Counted from the first letter of the stretch, positions 22,418 through 34,143 are shown. The stretch: 64,000 bases of DNA from Rhodocollybia butyracea (GCA_015501585.1 JADNRY010000003.1:620001-684000), one strand, 5' to 3'. The notes: generated by a model not told the origin, from the letters alone. Made by a program: numbers and translations.

Positions 22418-23705
22418 TTACTGGCAAACTCCGTGCTCAGCACGCTTGATCGTCATGTATCGGTAGTAAGAAAATTGGAAAAGAACCTTGAGGAAGAAGC
22501 GTTGTTGTTCTAGTATGTCCCGACCCAAAGACCGGTGTAAAAAAACTCACGATGACATCCAAGAATATCGTTAGTGCGCTCCCTTCAGATATCATGATTC
22601 AGCACACGGCTATTGCAAAATTTTCCTGATCGGCAAAGTCCTTGGCAAGATACTCACCTGCTAGCCAACTGGCGTTGGTGACCAGATAATCTTTTTCCAT
22701 GCTCTTGACGCAAATAGAGAGTGCGTATGTCGCGTTGCCCAAAATTGAAAAGAAAAATAGTGCAGGCGCGAGGCCTTCACAGCGGGTGCTAGAGTTTTTG
22801 ACTATGGAAAGGGTCCATAAGTATGGTACTACGCCATGCAAAATATTGTTAACCCACTGATTTGAGGTATTCGTGAACCGAGCTGAGTTAGGTGGTCAGG
22901 AAGTATACACAATGAATAAAACGTGTAACATTTACATAGCAGACTGCGCTTGTCCATCCAAGCGATTGGATTATCCAGGCCATAGAAGTGCTGTGGCGTA
23001 GCGGGGGCTTCTCTTCCACTTCAATACTACTCGAGATCCACCAAGCTAATAGTCCAGTCACGACCACAAATACCATTGCGCTCGCGTATTGAAGAGCGAT
23101 TGTTTTCTTTGGAGTTACCTCATCTTTTCTTCGGCTATGGCCGCTGATCAATAGAGGAGTTTCTTCATCTTCGAGAGATGTGGTGACTTGATAATTTGAT
23201 GCTTTCCAGCGGTAGTAGTAGACCTGGATTAGCAAGATGAGATCGCAAAGTGTATACTGTGGAACCAGTATGAAAAGATGATCAGGAAAACAGCTGATGA
23301 TAGACTCACGTATGCGCCTAGCAAAATCATAGTGGGAAGAAGGCCAGCTAGAATAGCCCCTGCCAGGTTGGTGGTATCGCCTATTAACCATATGTAAACG
23401 AAGAAGATACTGAGGCCTTCTCCTGATTGTAAAGAATAATTTTCGTATATTTGAGGCGAATAAACCTGAGATATACATAGATGGTCCCGGTCAGTGTTCA
23501 ACGAATCTGCTTAGGGGAGACTCGGGCATACCACAATCCTAGGAGCAAACATCAGCTTGAAATAAGTGTGTAATAAAAACGACCATACCAGCATGCAAGA
23601 GAGCTCCAACCCAGCTAACAGGAAATTAAAGTTGTTGATATAATGATAGACAGACTAAAAAAGGCATACGATGCTGCTCAATGTATCATTGAATGGCGGC
23701 GACAT
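22418..23705 (-). CDS. PQ-loop vacuolar amino-acid transporter (Ypq/Rtc2 type)
   Basis: Ypq proteins are seven-helix vacuolar carriers for basic amino acids. Start ATG at 23705 (RC) gives MSPPFNDTLSSI. Exon 2 (23589-23614), a 7-nt microexon (23532-23538, GATTGTG on the minus strand) and exon 4 (from 23465) join as LGWSSLACWIVVYSPQIYEN, with the first PQ motif. Then come GLSIFFVYIWLIGDTTNLAG, LLPTMILLGAY, and YTLCDLILLIQVYYYRW, a hydrophilic loop (SLEDEETPLL), two further helices, and the second loop region SRIPQI, CEGLAPALFFFSILGNATYA, NASWLAG, SALTIFLDVI. The protein ends YRYMTIKRAEHGVCQ at TAA 22418-22420. Both PQ motifs are present, so it should be functional. It diverges from PHB2 with only 91 bp between the starts. 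Confidence 0.88.
23532..23538 (-). other. 7-nt microexon of the PQ-loop transporter
   Basis: Minus-strand sequence GCTCCTAG|GATTGTG|GTATGCC. Including it gives ACW-IV-VYSPQI in one frame; skipping it breaks the frame immediately before the conserved PQ motif. Exons 1-3 total 69 nt (36, 26 and 7), exactly 23 codons. Confidence 0.8.
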
Positions 23706-23796
23706 GGAAGAATATTGAGCGCTTTGACAAAGCTTTCACGTAATATTTCACAGACATCTGCCGCGCTTTGCCGATTCCGTACGCGTCTCTTCTGTT

Positions 23797-25082
23797 ATGG
23801 AACCTCCAGACGCTTTTCGCCAGTTTGCTAAACAAGTGAGGAAAGTAGGAAATGGTGGTCCACCTCAAGGCTTTGTTTTTGGAACTGGTTTGCTAGTTGC
23901 CCTCGCTGTTGGTGGTATTGCGTTGAACGCCAGTCTTTTCAACGGTGCGTTGTGTTGCTGTGTATCAAAGAAGAAAAAAGCTCATTAGCTTCGTGTTTTA
24001 CAGTTGATGGTGGTCATCGTGCAATTAAATATACACGGTAAGCACAGTTGGTATGTAGATATCTGTGCCCGTCCAATCTTCGTCCAGGTTAAACGGTGTC
24101 AAGGAAGAAATCTATCCTGAAGGTACACATTTAGCAGTATGTGAACATTACTCACCTCTATATTCGCCTATTGAACACATTATGCAGATCCCTTGGCTCG
24201 AACGGCCTGTACTCTTCGACATCCGTGCCAAACCGCGGAATATTGCCAGTTTAACTGGAACAAAAGGTGAGTAATACCAAACCCTTACCGTAGCAAGTTA
24301 TTAAAAATGTTCTAGATCTCCAAATGGTGAACATCACTTGCCGTGTATTATCTCGACCCTCCATAAAAGCTTTACCCACCATCTACCGAGAACTCGGACA
24401 AGATTATGATGAACGAGTTTTGCCTTCCATCGTAAATGAGGTGTTGAAGAGCGTCGTGGCGCAGTTCAACGCAAGTCAACTGATTACACAACGAGAACAT
24501 GTATGCCTCATGGTTGTTCTGTTTCCATCTTACTAAAGTGTTTGCCGTTTTTCCAAGGTTTCGCGGCTCGTCCGTGAAGGTTTGACCAGGCGTGCTCTTC
24601 GGTTCAACCTTGTCTTAGAAGATGTGTCAATCACTCATCTAACGTTCTCTCCCGAGTTTACACATGCTGTTGAGGCGAAGCAAATCGCACAACAAAATGC
24701 TCTCCGGGCTGCTTTCTTAGTTGATCAGGCGGTGCAAGAGAAGGAGGTAAATTTTATGTTTTGTCATACTGAACCGGATCTTGGGCTGATATCCTTCTAG
24801 TCAATTATCGTTCGCGCTAGTGGTGAAGCCAAGAGTGCTGAACTCATTGGAGAGTCCCTGCGGGGAAACAAGGGATTCCTTGAGCTTCGGCGACTGGAAG
24901 CTGCACGGGACATTGCAAATCTTCTTGCTACATCAGGGAACAAGGTGATGCTCGATGCGCAAAGTTTGCTTTTAAACGGTAAGGAATTATACACGGTCTT
25001 TTACGGTTATTAAACTAACTCTTTCTCTCTTCCAGTTGCTGGTGAAAATGTCAACGATCTAGCAAAGTCGAAACGTGCATAA
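23797..25082 (+). CDS. PHB2: Prohibitin 2
   Basis: Prohibitins 1 and 2 form a ring complex in the inner mitochondrial membrane that holds m-AAA protease and stabilises new respiratory proteins. Start ATG 23797; residues around 28-48 ([20 protein letters not shown]) form the N-terminal membrane anchor. The SPFH core reads [79 protein letters not shown], then the coiled coil [17 protein letters not shown]. The C-terminal block [31 protein letters not shown] is typical of PHB2 rather than PHB1. The final exon [15 protein letters not shown] ends at TAA 25080-25082. Seven or so introns of about 50 nt. Length is normal (about 305 residues). Confidence 0.92.
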
Positions 25083-25595
25083 AACATAGGTGTATCGTCT
25101 ATAACGGAATAATATACTTTTGCTTTCTTCAAGCTCTTGGGCCTATAAACCCCCTGTGCTATAACCAAAGTATGGGATTGGAGCCTGCCAGTGGCCTTTC
25201 TTCATGTAGATCATCTCTTGTTACCTCGAACGGCTATAATTGCCCATATTTCACGAAATTTTCGTAGAAAGCAACCATGGGGCGACATTTGCCAAACAGC
25301 ATATATTTGCTGCTCTTGGTATTTACTCATAGCAGAGATCTGCTGTGTAAAATTTTCATCAATGCGCGCTTGTTCCTCGTTCCGCTCGTTCATAGTTGCA
25401 GGTTGGTGTTTCTCTGGTTGGCATATCAGACATCCCCTTAGTTTGTTAGGCAGGTGCAGAACATGAGACCTCTCATTGTAACGTACGAAAGCTTCAAGAA
25501 GAGCCCCGAAATCTTGACGCAGTTTCGTGCTACAGACAAAGGCGAGTGAATAGAATCTGAACTCGAAAATGATCAACTAACAGTGTTTTTTAGCT

Positions 25596-27521
25596 TTGAA
25601 GTGCTTCGATGGAAAAGTAGGGAGTCTGCTTGAGGATGAGGTGCTTGTCACTTCCCCAAATGTCAGCTACCTTTATGCCCCACCCCTTAACATACGCCGG
25701 GTGCGACTGCGAAAAGATGGGCACTTCGGGACAGACGACCCACTGTACTACCCACAACCCTTCTCACCATCGACCCCTCATCTGGCATTGATCAGAGTAC
25801 CATCCTTGGATATCCAAAATGAATTTTATGCGGCATGGATGGTTCCCAGAGATAAAGATTTTGTCGAAGAAGAAACCTCGAGCACTCAGAAGGGCCCGGG
25901 CAAAGCTAGTCGTAGATTTCGGGAGCTATTGCGAGTGTTAGGGCAGTCGATACTCGACAAGGTCAACGGCAGTGAACAGCACGACCAATTCCTCGTAGAA
26001 GGCACTGGAAGGCTACAACTGGAACTCAGTCGACTCGAGACCCCTGCGTCGCGTAAAGTGACACTGCTTCGAGTGGGGTTGATTCAACGTTGGATACTTG
26101 AAATCGATGCGCGTCTTCGGTGGCTCAGCAACCAATGGCGGCACCGATTTAGCGGGGACAGGACACGGGTACATGGGGTGCAGGATATTATTGGTGCATT
26201 TGTGGAAAAAACCCAAGATGCCGATATACTATATTATGCAGGAGTTCCTGTTTGGCTGGTCCGTCTGTCCACAAATTGTCCGGATGCACGGGTAGACAGT
26301 GTCGGGGACGTGATACAAGAAGATCACCAACAGCGGGTAAAGCTTCACTGTGGTTATCTGCTAAACTGTGCAGATGAGCAGCCGTCGAACCAGGTCATCT
26401 ACGTTGGGCTGGCTAACAAGAGCGACCGATACACCGCGATGGCTGAGTTCATGGATGCCCAGTTCCAAACGCCGTCGCTTTTTGGGCTTCCTGAAACAAC
26501 AAAACGTGTGGTTCGCAAAATAGCATTTCCAGTGCATGAAGAAAAGAAGTCAAGAGGGATAGAACCATGGGGTAAGCAATATGCACCGAAGAAATTTGGC
26601 AAAAGCTGATAAATATTCTCGCACAGGCTTGAATCGAAAAAGTGGTCGCAAGAGTAACCCGAAAGATAGTTACTGCGACTTAGCGAGTCCTCTAATGCCA
26701 GAATGCGTTCAAACCTGGGAAAAGGCTCTGAAGAGGCTGGAAAACACTGTTCAAATTCGTCAAGGGGAGGGTAAACAGTGCGGGTTCTTTGTACCTCCTG
26801 CACGGTGTCTCATTTCCCCAGGGCGTGTGGAGATCGTGGCAACGCTCTTTCAATCCTGGGTCAAAATACGCGAGATGGTTTTGTCGAAACTTGCTTGCCC
26901 GGATAGTCCTCCTATACAGCTGTCGAATAAATTCTGGAGGAGTCTACTGGACGTCCATGGGGGACTCCATACGAGCCTTGTTTCAACAACCAGATCCGGA
27001 CTACGCCATCTGGAGATGCGCAAGCTACTGGAAAAATCCTACGGTATCAATTTCAGCGACAGGACGTTGGAGAGCCGGGCCGTGTACTGGGAAGGAGAGC
27101 TCATTGGGAGCGCAAGCTATCCCAAGAAGAGTGCTGCGCACCGGATCCTTTGGGAACTGTGTGAGGTGAACTTCCGTAATGAGCTTGAGGCGCTGGATGC
27201 GCTTCTAGATAGAAGCAGGATGCCGTGGATGGAACGAGACGCTCTACGACGCCAGTGCTGGGTTGGTTCGGCGAAGGATGTCAAGATGTCCGAGGCCAAC
27301 AAGGGATTAGCGGCACGTTCCGACGAAGATCGGATTCACTATCTGCGCTCTTTGCAGAGGGTGACAAGCCGGCGGAAGTTATGGATGAAATACCAGAAGT
27401 CATTGGTGCACACAACTCGTCAATACTGATGGAACGTTTCGAAAATGGAGTGGCATACTTTTATTGCGAGTCATTTATGAAAGCATATGGCAGGGTACCG
27501 TCAGTGCCACATCGTCTCTAG
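25596..27521 (+). CDS. Uncharacterised large protein, 5' end not resolved
   Basis: Not recognised. A first long exon (25596-26571) reads LEDEVLVTSPNVSYLYAPPL, VPSLDIQNEFYAAWMVPRDK, VPVWLVRLSTNCPDARVDSV, then GLANKSDRYTAMAEFMDAQF. The frame has no ATG near its start; an acceptor (TTTTTTAG at about 25587-25594) suggests a missing upstream exon. An intron (26572-26625) joins IEPWG to GLNRKSGRKSNPKDSY. The second exon has CGFFVPPARCLISPGRVEIV, LGELIG-type sequence and EALDALLDRSRMPWMERDAL. The frame stops at 27429, but a 43-nt GT-AG intron near 27318-27360 gives LAAQGDKPAEVMDEIPEVIG, leading to YFYCESFMKAYGRVPSVPHR at 27521, which looks more natural. Composition is that of a globular protein, with no membrane segment or signal. 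It could be a lineage-specific nuclear protein or a domesticated element. Confidence 0.55.
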
Positions 27522-27724
27522 GTTGTTCCTTTACTATAGTACATTACTCGATTGGTATTGGTTACTCTCCTTTTCTGGAAAGTGATTATATATCTGGCAA
27601 TGAAATTTGTAACCGGTACCGCAAAGTTTGTGTCATTTGCTCCGCGCTCCGCGCTCAATCATGGTGAAGATCAAAGAAAAAAGTGGCTCTGGAGCGACAA
27701 AAATGTTTCCTACCCAATACTGAA

Positions 27725-27843
27725 CTCCCTGGCTGGGAGTCGAACCCAGCTTTCGCGCGCATAATGATACACGTCATCCATGACGATGACCAAATACTGT
27801 ACACATGACAGGCGCGTGTACTAAACCGATATACTACCAGGGA
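27725..27843 (-). tRNA. tRNA-Asp(GTC) with a 44-nt intron
   Basis: On the minus strand the gene begins TCCCTGG and ends CCAGGGA plus discriminator G, a perfect 7-bp acceptor stem. The D arm (GTATATCGGTTTAGTAC) and T arm CTGGG-TTCGACT-CCCAG are standard. The anticodon stem CGCGC/GCGCG encloses loop CTGTCA...T, with anticodon GTC at positions 34-36. The interruption of about 44 nt falls one base after the anticodon, the canonical place for a nuclear tRNA intron. Mature length is about 75 nt. The 5' half (TAGTATA...CGCCTGTCA) resembles other eukaryotic tRNA-Asp. Confidence 0.88.
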
Positions 27844-28001
27844 ATAGTTATTATCTCACTTCTTCTCTTGTATCTGATTATTCTGTCATTGGGGAAAGTC
27901 CGGACCTCCGACGGAGGGCGGGGTTTCGGACCCATGACTTGAACGTTTAAGTATGGAGAACCTCTAACGGATCTGAGTCTCCAGCTTTTCTTGCATCCAC
28001 C

Positions 28002-29255
28002 ATGCTAGCCTCTCAACTTCGATCTAAGCTCCGGTCAAATTCTTTCGCTCTCCTCAATGTTTGTAAAGGGCGAAAATATGCCACTGAAGTTAAGATTCCT
28101 GTGAATATTGTAGAGGTTGGGCCCAGAGATGGTCTGCAGAATGAAAAGGGCATAATTCCTGTGGATGTCAAAGTCGACCTCATCGAGAAGTTGGCCCTCG
28201 CTGGATGCCAGAATATCGAAGCAGGTAGTTTTGTCAGTCCAAAGTGGATTCCTCAGGTACGCTCACTAACTTCTGCTCTGGTGAATGCGTTGCTATAACA
28301 CTGTTATAGATGGCAGGAACTGGTGAAATTATCTCTCGTGTTCGAAGATTACCGGACGTACACTACGCTGTGCTCGTACCAAACCAGAAAGGTTTAGATG
28401 GGCTTGTCTCCGTTTTGAACGCGCACAATTCTTCACCCGACGCAGATAGTGTCCCTCCACCTTCTGATGAAATATCCATCTTTACTGCTGCTACAGGTAC
28501 ATTACGGTTTATGCCTAGTCTCAATCACCCATTTTACCCGTCTTCTGCAGATGCTTTTGCACAAGCGAATCTCAACACAACCATCGCCGAATCACTCGCC
28601 AAACTAGCCCCAGTGGCACGTACAGCCCTTGACAAAGGACTGAGGGTGAGAGGATATGTCAGTGTCGTTATAGCGTGCCCATATACTGGTCAAGTCGACT
28701 ATAAGAAAGTTCGGGAGGTTGCAAAGGAATTATTCCAGATGGGTTGTTATGAGGTTAGCTTAGGAGATACTGTTGGCCGTGGTACACCGTCACAAATAGC
28801 AGAAATGCTTGAGGAAGTGAAGAAGGATGTACCGGTGGAACGGTTAGCGGGACACGTACGCTCTGTTCTTTGTCCTATACCATTCAACTGACTTCTCGAA
28901 GTTCCATGATACTTTCGGAACGGCAGTGGCGAACGTGTTCACCGCATTGGAACATGGTGTGCGTACAATTGACTCTTCGGTGGGTGGTCTTGGAGGTTGT
29001 CCTTATTCACCAGGCGCGACCGGAAATGTCGCGACCGAGGATGTGCTCTACGCTTTGCAGGGATCAAAGTACAAAGTTGTTGGGTCAGAATACGGTAATG
29101 GCACCATTGATCTTGAAAAGATCATGGATATCGGCTGGTGGATCAGCGACAAGCTCGGGAGGGAGAGTATCAGCCGTGCGGGAAGGGCATTGAGAGCAAA
29201 GAAAATTCGAGATGCGGATATGGCCAAGGATGGAAAAGTTCATGCAAAGCTGTAG
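28002..29255 (+). CDS. Hydroxymethylglutaryl-CoA lyase
   Basis: The enzyme cleaves HMG-CoA to acetyl-CoA and acetoacetate, the last step of leucine breakdown. Start ATG 28002 gives an Arg/Ser-rich leader ([20 protein letters not shown]) fitting mitochondrial import. The TIM-barrel begins [17 protein letters not shown] with the catalytic-site Arg-Asp. It continues with [53 protein letters not shown] with metal-binding His, and the signature [20 protein letters not shown] with the active-site Cys. Introns: 28258-28309; 28497-28550 (54 nt, in frame, so easily mistaken for a 18-residue insert LRFMPSLN...); and a third between GH and FHDTF near 28857-28901. The C-terminus is KVHAKL, a peroxisomal PTS1-like tripeptide, so dual targeting is possible. 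Confidence 0.93.
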
Positions 29256-29809
29256 TTTTATTTTTCTGTATTTTTTGTGTATAACATGGATGAATGGAAT
29301 GACTGACTACTTATCAACACGCAGTCAGATACTTCATCGTTCTCTCGATGTCTATGAGACTCCTAATAGCTGGGAACCGCCCCGCGTTGCACGACCGGTG
29401 ATAACATCCGTCCGAACACAAATCCCAGCACGTCAAATCGGGGTGAAACTTGAACTGCAAATTTGCGCAGCACACAAGCAAGCATGAGAAGAGGATTTGC
29501 CGCAGTCTTTCTCAAGCCTGTAGTGGCGAAACAAGTACTTTTCCTTTACCCAGGATATTTCAGAAACGATGGCAATCCCGATCTGAAAGATAGACGTTAA
29601 CCTTTAGGCGTCTAGTGATCGTCTTTAGACCGAACAGCTTCCATGCTCCAAAGACTTTGTAGATGAGAATTTAGAAACGCTGATTCCTTAAGTTAAAATT
29701 GACCAGCCCAAATCTCACGTGATCCTGGATGCTAACGTGATCGTGTTTCCCTTGGCAGGTGAGGAAATACTCGTACTCTTAACTCTTATTTCTTTACGCG
29801 CTCACCAAG
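29256..29809. promoter_or_regulatory. Intergenic region upstream of MSH5 with a TCACGTGA site
   Basis: About 550 bases. No gene seen. TCACGTGA (CACGTG at 29716-29721) lies about 90 bp before the MSH5 ATG, followed by ACGTGATCGTG. A CT-rich stretch near 29770-29790 probably precedes the start. Confidence 0.35.
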
Positions 29810-32800
29810 ATGGCAGGATTCTCTAATCGCGGCAGAGGACATAATCGCAAACGAAAACTCTCTCAGCCAACTCATAATACTCCCTCATCCACTCCAGGCC
29901 ATGGAAGTCAGTCTGACGAAGAAGACCCTCCTGCTGTTCGAAAGAAGGTCCGATGGGAGGCCAGTCAAAGAAGCAATACCGAAGTCTCTATGGAGGATGG
30001 AATGGCCGATGGCGAAGAGAACGATAATGGCTCGTCTGAAGAGACTGAAACTACAGAAACAGATAGCTTAAAGGTGCGTTACTTGTACTTTCTGGTGATC
30101 AGTTCTCACTATCGGGTTTAGATCTGCCTGACTGCATGGTGCCAAAAGTATCCAGAGCTATTTGACCACGAATACTAGCTAATAATGACCTTTAGTCGTC
30201 GTGTTGGCATGGCCTACTACGATCCAATCAAATGTATGATTTATGTCTTGGAGGACACCGAAGAAACATCTCATTTCGATCTCACAAGGATGGGTGAGCC
30301 TTTTCATAAACTCAACATTCGAAATCCCATTATTTATTCCTTATTTAAGTACTGGAGCAAGCTAGTCCTGATGTCGTTCTCACTAGTTCAAGGTCGGACG
30401 ATGCGTTTATGGACACAGTTCGAGAATTCAGTCAGTTTTCCCCACGTCCCGTGCGCATATAACTAGAACGTGCACAGTGGAAAGTTCTGGCGGGGTATTC
30501 CAGATCAGACCCAACAAGGAATTCTCTCCCGGAAAGGGAAGAGATAGACTTATGTCCCTACACCTACTCATGGACTTACCGCAGGAAGGGAACCTGGACT
30601 CTTCTGTGGTTTCGTCGGATGATGGCTCTTCGATTTCGGTTTCACGCAATGCGTACGACTTTATGATGACACGTAAAGGCGCAATGAACGATCCAACCAC
30701 GAAACGATGGAATGCATCTATTCGACTTGCCAATTTTGGGTCTATGGAGTGTTCCCCGCTTTGCGTACGTCAAAGCACTCATTTATGTGCTCGACTATAT
30801 AACATGTTCCTATAGATATCGTCTGTGGGAGCACTACTAGACCACCTAGTGCGCGAGCGTGCTATCAATGATTTTGCAGATGAAGGTATTCACGGTCTTG
30901 AAATCCGGGACATAGAATGCCTCGCTCTGTAAGCAACATTGCTCGGACACTTTTTCTCCGTCACTCACTTTGTGGGGTAGGAACGAAGTAATGCAAATCA
31001 ATGCCGATGCACTTTGGTGAGTCCTTTTTTCAGTTCCTATCTTAGCATCATCTATAAGAAGTGTGCTGTAGTTCACTACAAGTATTTGCAAATGAAAACC
31101 ATGCCTCTATGCACTCGAACAAAACCAAAGAAGGTCTTTCCCTTGCCGGTTAGTGCACTACTTTGTCGCTTCGTTCATTCTGAGCTCAGTTGTTCGACTT
31201 AGGAATTCTAAACGTCACTAAAACCGCTCTCGGCAAAAATCTCATGCGTTCTTGGCTCTTACGACCTTCTCTTTCCCTCTCAGTGATAAACGCCCGTCAC
31301 AACGCAGTCGCATGCTTTCTTCGAGCAGAAAATGTCACGACGAGCAACACCTTAAACGGTCATCTCAAAGGGATTCGAAATATTCCTCGTATCTTGGGTG
31401 TGCTACGTAGCGGGAAAGCGAAGGCCCCTGAGTGGCAAGGGCTTGTGAAGGTGCGTTGATACTTGTGCTGGCGATATCGAATTCAAGAATATTCCAGTTC
31501 ACCGTCTTATGCGCGATGTTAAAAGAAGCGCTTACCGAACTCCATGAAGCATCTGGTATCGATATTGTGCAAAAAGTGAGCAGGGGTAATGTGTCACATT
31601 TGAAAGAAACTAACCCTTGTTCCTAGCTGCTCTCGGCTTTGGATATCTCCTGCTTTAGACAGATCGGAACCAGGATAAACGACACTGCAAGTGTCAGTAT
31701 CTGAAGAGACGTCACCATGGCTGAACGTTCGATTCTAGATTGATTGGGAGCAGTCCGCCGAAGCAAGGAGAGTCTGTATACGGCCTCATATTGACGAAGA
31801 ATTGGACAATCGAAAGCATGTATATCACGGAATCGACACGGTTCTGGTATGTATATAAGTATTCCAGCCTGTCTTTGAAACGCATTTACCTCATTTTTGT
31901 AGTCAAAAGTTGCCGAAAGAATCTCCCAAGATGTTCCCTCAAACTATGCGCCCTCGTTGAATATAGTGTATTTTCCACAACTGGGTATGACTACTTTGTC
32001 TGTAGCTTGTATATATGGGCGACCAGAATGATATTAGGCTTCCTTATCTGTGTTCCTATGCAAGATGAATGGCGAAACGAAGCAGGGGTTCAAGTTATTG
32101 ATGGCTGGAGCTTTCAGGTAACAACCTTGCTCTCTAGTCCCATATCCTTCGCTGATTTGTATACCCAGTTTTCTTCAGAGTACACTTTATGTTGGTCTTC
32201 GCTTCTTTGTCTGACTATTTCTTTAGATCGCATGTTTACTTCAAGTCGCAAGAGATGCATGGCGAGTACAATCATATCTGATGTCCTCTGTGAACGCTGT
32301 TTCTTGACGACACTATCGCAGATATGGACTTTCATATAGGAGATCTTCACTCCCTAATTGTTGACCGTGAAATCGAAATCGCTCAAGCTTTACTTGAGGA
32401 GATTTTAGTGCATGACGCGGCCATGTCCCATGCATGCGACGTTTGTGCCGAATTAGATTGTCTGCTTGCTTTCGCTGACGTCTCCAGATCGTATGATTAT
32501 CGACGGCCTCAGATGGTCGAAGATAATATCATTGACATTGTCCAGGGAAGGTATGGGGCACTTCATGTTTTTGGTATTGATTCTCACGTTCGGTGAACTA
32601 GGCATCCCTTGCAGGAAATGGTTGTTGATACGTTTGTCCCCAATGATGCGCGGATAACTGGAGGAGATGGTCGCTTTTCAATGTTTGCCAACGCTTCAGA
32701 TACCGATACAGAGTTTGAAGAAAATAGCTTGAAGCTTTGGAACAGTGTTCTACTATGTACCGGTGCAAATGCGTGTGGGAAGGTACTGTAATGATATTGC

Positions 32801-34143
32801 CCAAGTCCGAGGTTTTCCTGACCATATTCCTAGAGCGTGTATCTCAAACAAGTAAGAGGATCATCTATATGACCTAAATACGCCTGATTTTTCCCCCGAG
32901 GTTGCATTGATTCAGTACATGGCGCAGGTAGGTGGATGTGAATGATTCACAGTTCTCCCTAATCATGACCCGTAGATTGGATGGTGAGCTGTGGCTCGTT
33001 TTCTCTCTCAGCTCGGTCGAGATACAAGTGACTTTGATAGTTTCGTTCCAGCAGAAAGTGCGACCCTAGGCGTCGTTGACAAGAGTAACGTTTCCATGCG
33101 TGCCATATTGAGGGATAGCTCACCACTGCTGACAGTTTTTACTCGCATATCAACCAGGGAATCTGTTTCCAAAGTGATTGCAGGCTCTCACAAGCATCAG
33201 AAATGTCGCTCAGATCCTTTGACTTGGTCTAGATCCAGTCGGCATTTATGATCGATCTAAATCAAGTTTCGCTCGCACTTAGGAATTGCACTTCTCGGTC
33301 TCTGATTCTGCTTGACGAGTTTGGCAAAGGGACCCTTCCAACAGGCTGGTATTCCTCTGCTTCTGTTTGAAAACTCTCTAAATAGAGCGCTACAAAATTC
33401 TAATCCGTCTTTCTTTCAATCTCTTTGATAACTTCAGATGGTGCAGGGCTTCTGTGTGGCGTCATCAAGCATCTACTGGCGAGAGGATCAAGCTGTCCCA
33501 AAGTTCTTGTCGCAACACACTTTCATGATGTCTTTAGAAAAGAAATTCTAGATCCCGAAACTGTTCCCATAACGTTCCTTCATATGCAAGTCATGTTCAC
33601 GTCTCGAGATAGATCGCAGGAAGCTAGCGGCGGCTCCAGTGATCATGTATCTTCAAGGGGTTTGTCTACTCCCTCTATAGCGCGACCAAACAGCGGCACG
33701 GAAGAAGGATTTGGCTCGCGAGAGGAAATAACATACCTTTACCGGTGGGTGTTGTACACATGTGTATATCCCGCTGTCGGTGCTCATCCGGTATCAGGGT
33801 AATGGAAGGGCTCTCTCTCGACTCACACGCAGCTATATGTGCTGAGTTGTTCGGTATACCCCTTCGTCTAGTGCAAAGAGCGCAATATGTCAGGTAACCA
33901 TGAATATATGCGTTCGTGTTCCCTTGGTTAATGATTGTCGTTTTCAGTCAACTGCTGTCGGCACACGAGATTGGTCGATTGTTAGACGAGAGTATATCAG
34001 AAAAGGAAACTCTTGAACTGCAAGAGTCTGAAACAATTTGCCGCAAGTTTCTTGCGTGGAACCTGGCAGAAAGTGGTGTCGATGTGAAGAAGAAATTAGG
34101 AGAAGTGCTCGGAAAAGAGGGGGAAGACTCAGAGGACACTTGA
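29810..34143 (+). CDS. MSH5: MutS homologue 5, meiotic crossover protein
   Basis: With MSH4, MSH5 forms a clamp that stabilises meiotic recombination intermediates for crossing over. The first exon is basic and Ser-rich ([15 protein letters not shown]...), then acidic. Core blocks seen in separate exons: [76 protein letters not shown] with [32 protein letters not shown], and [20 protein letters not shown] with HPL. The ATPase has Walker [21 protein letters not shown] (about 32759-32915, split by an intron), [20 protein letters not shown], Walker [12 protein letters not shown] (near 33303-33333), and [10 protein letters not shown]. The C-terminal helices read [24 protein letters not shown], ending TGA 34141-34143. 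Around 17 introns. No MutS I mismatch-reading domain is seen, as expected for MSH5. Confidence 0.9.

Noticed and set aside
25211..25576. Minus-strand open frame of 121 codons upstream of the unrecognised gene
   Set aside because: Contains some protein-like sequence (NERNEEQARIDENF), but no domain or splice support, and it overlaps the probable 5' end of the plus-strand gene. Left out, though it could be a small gene.
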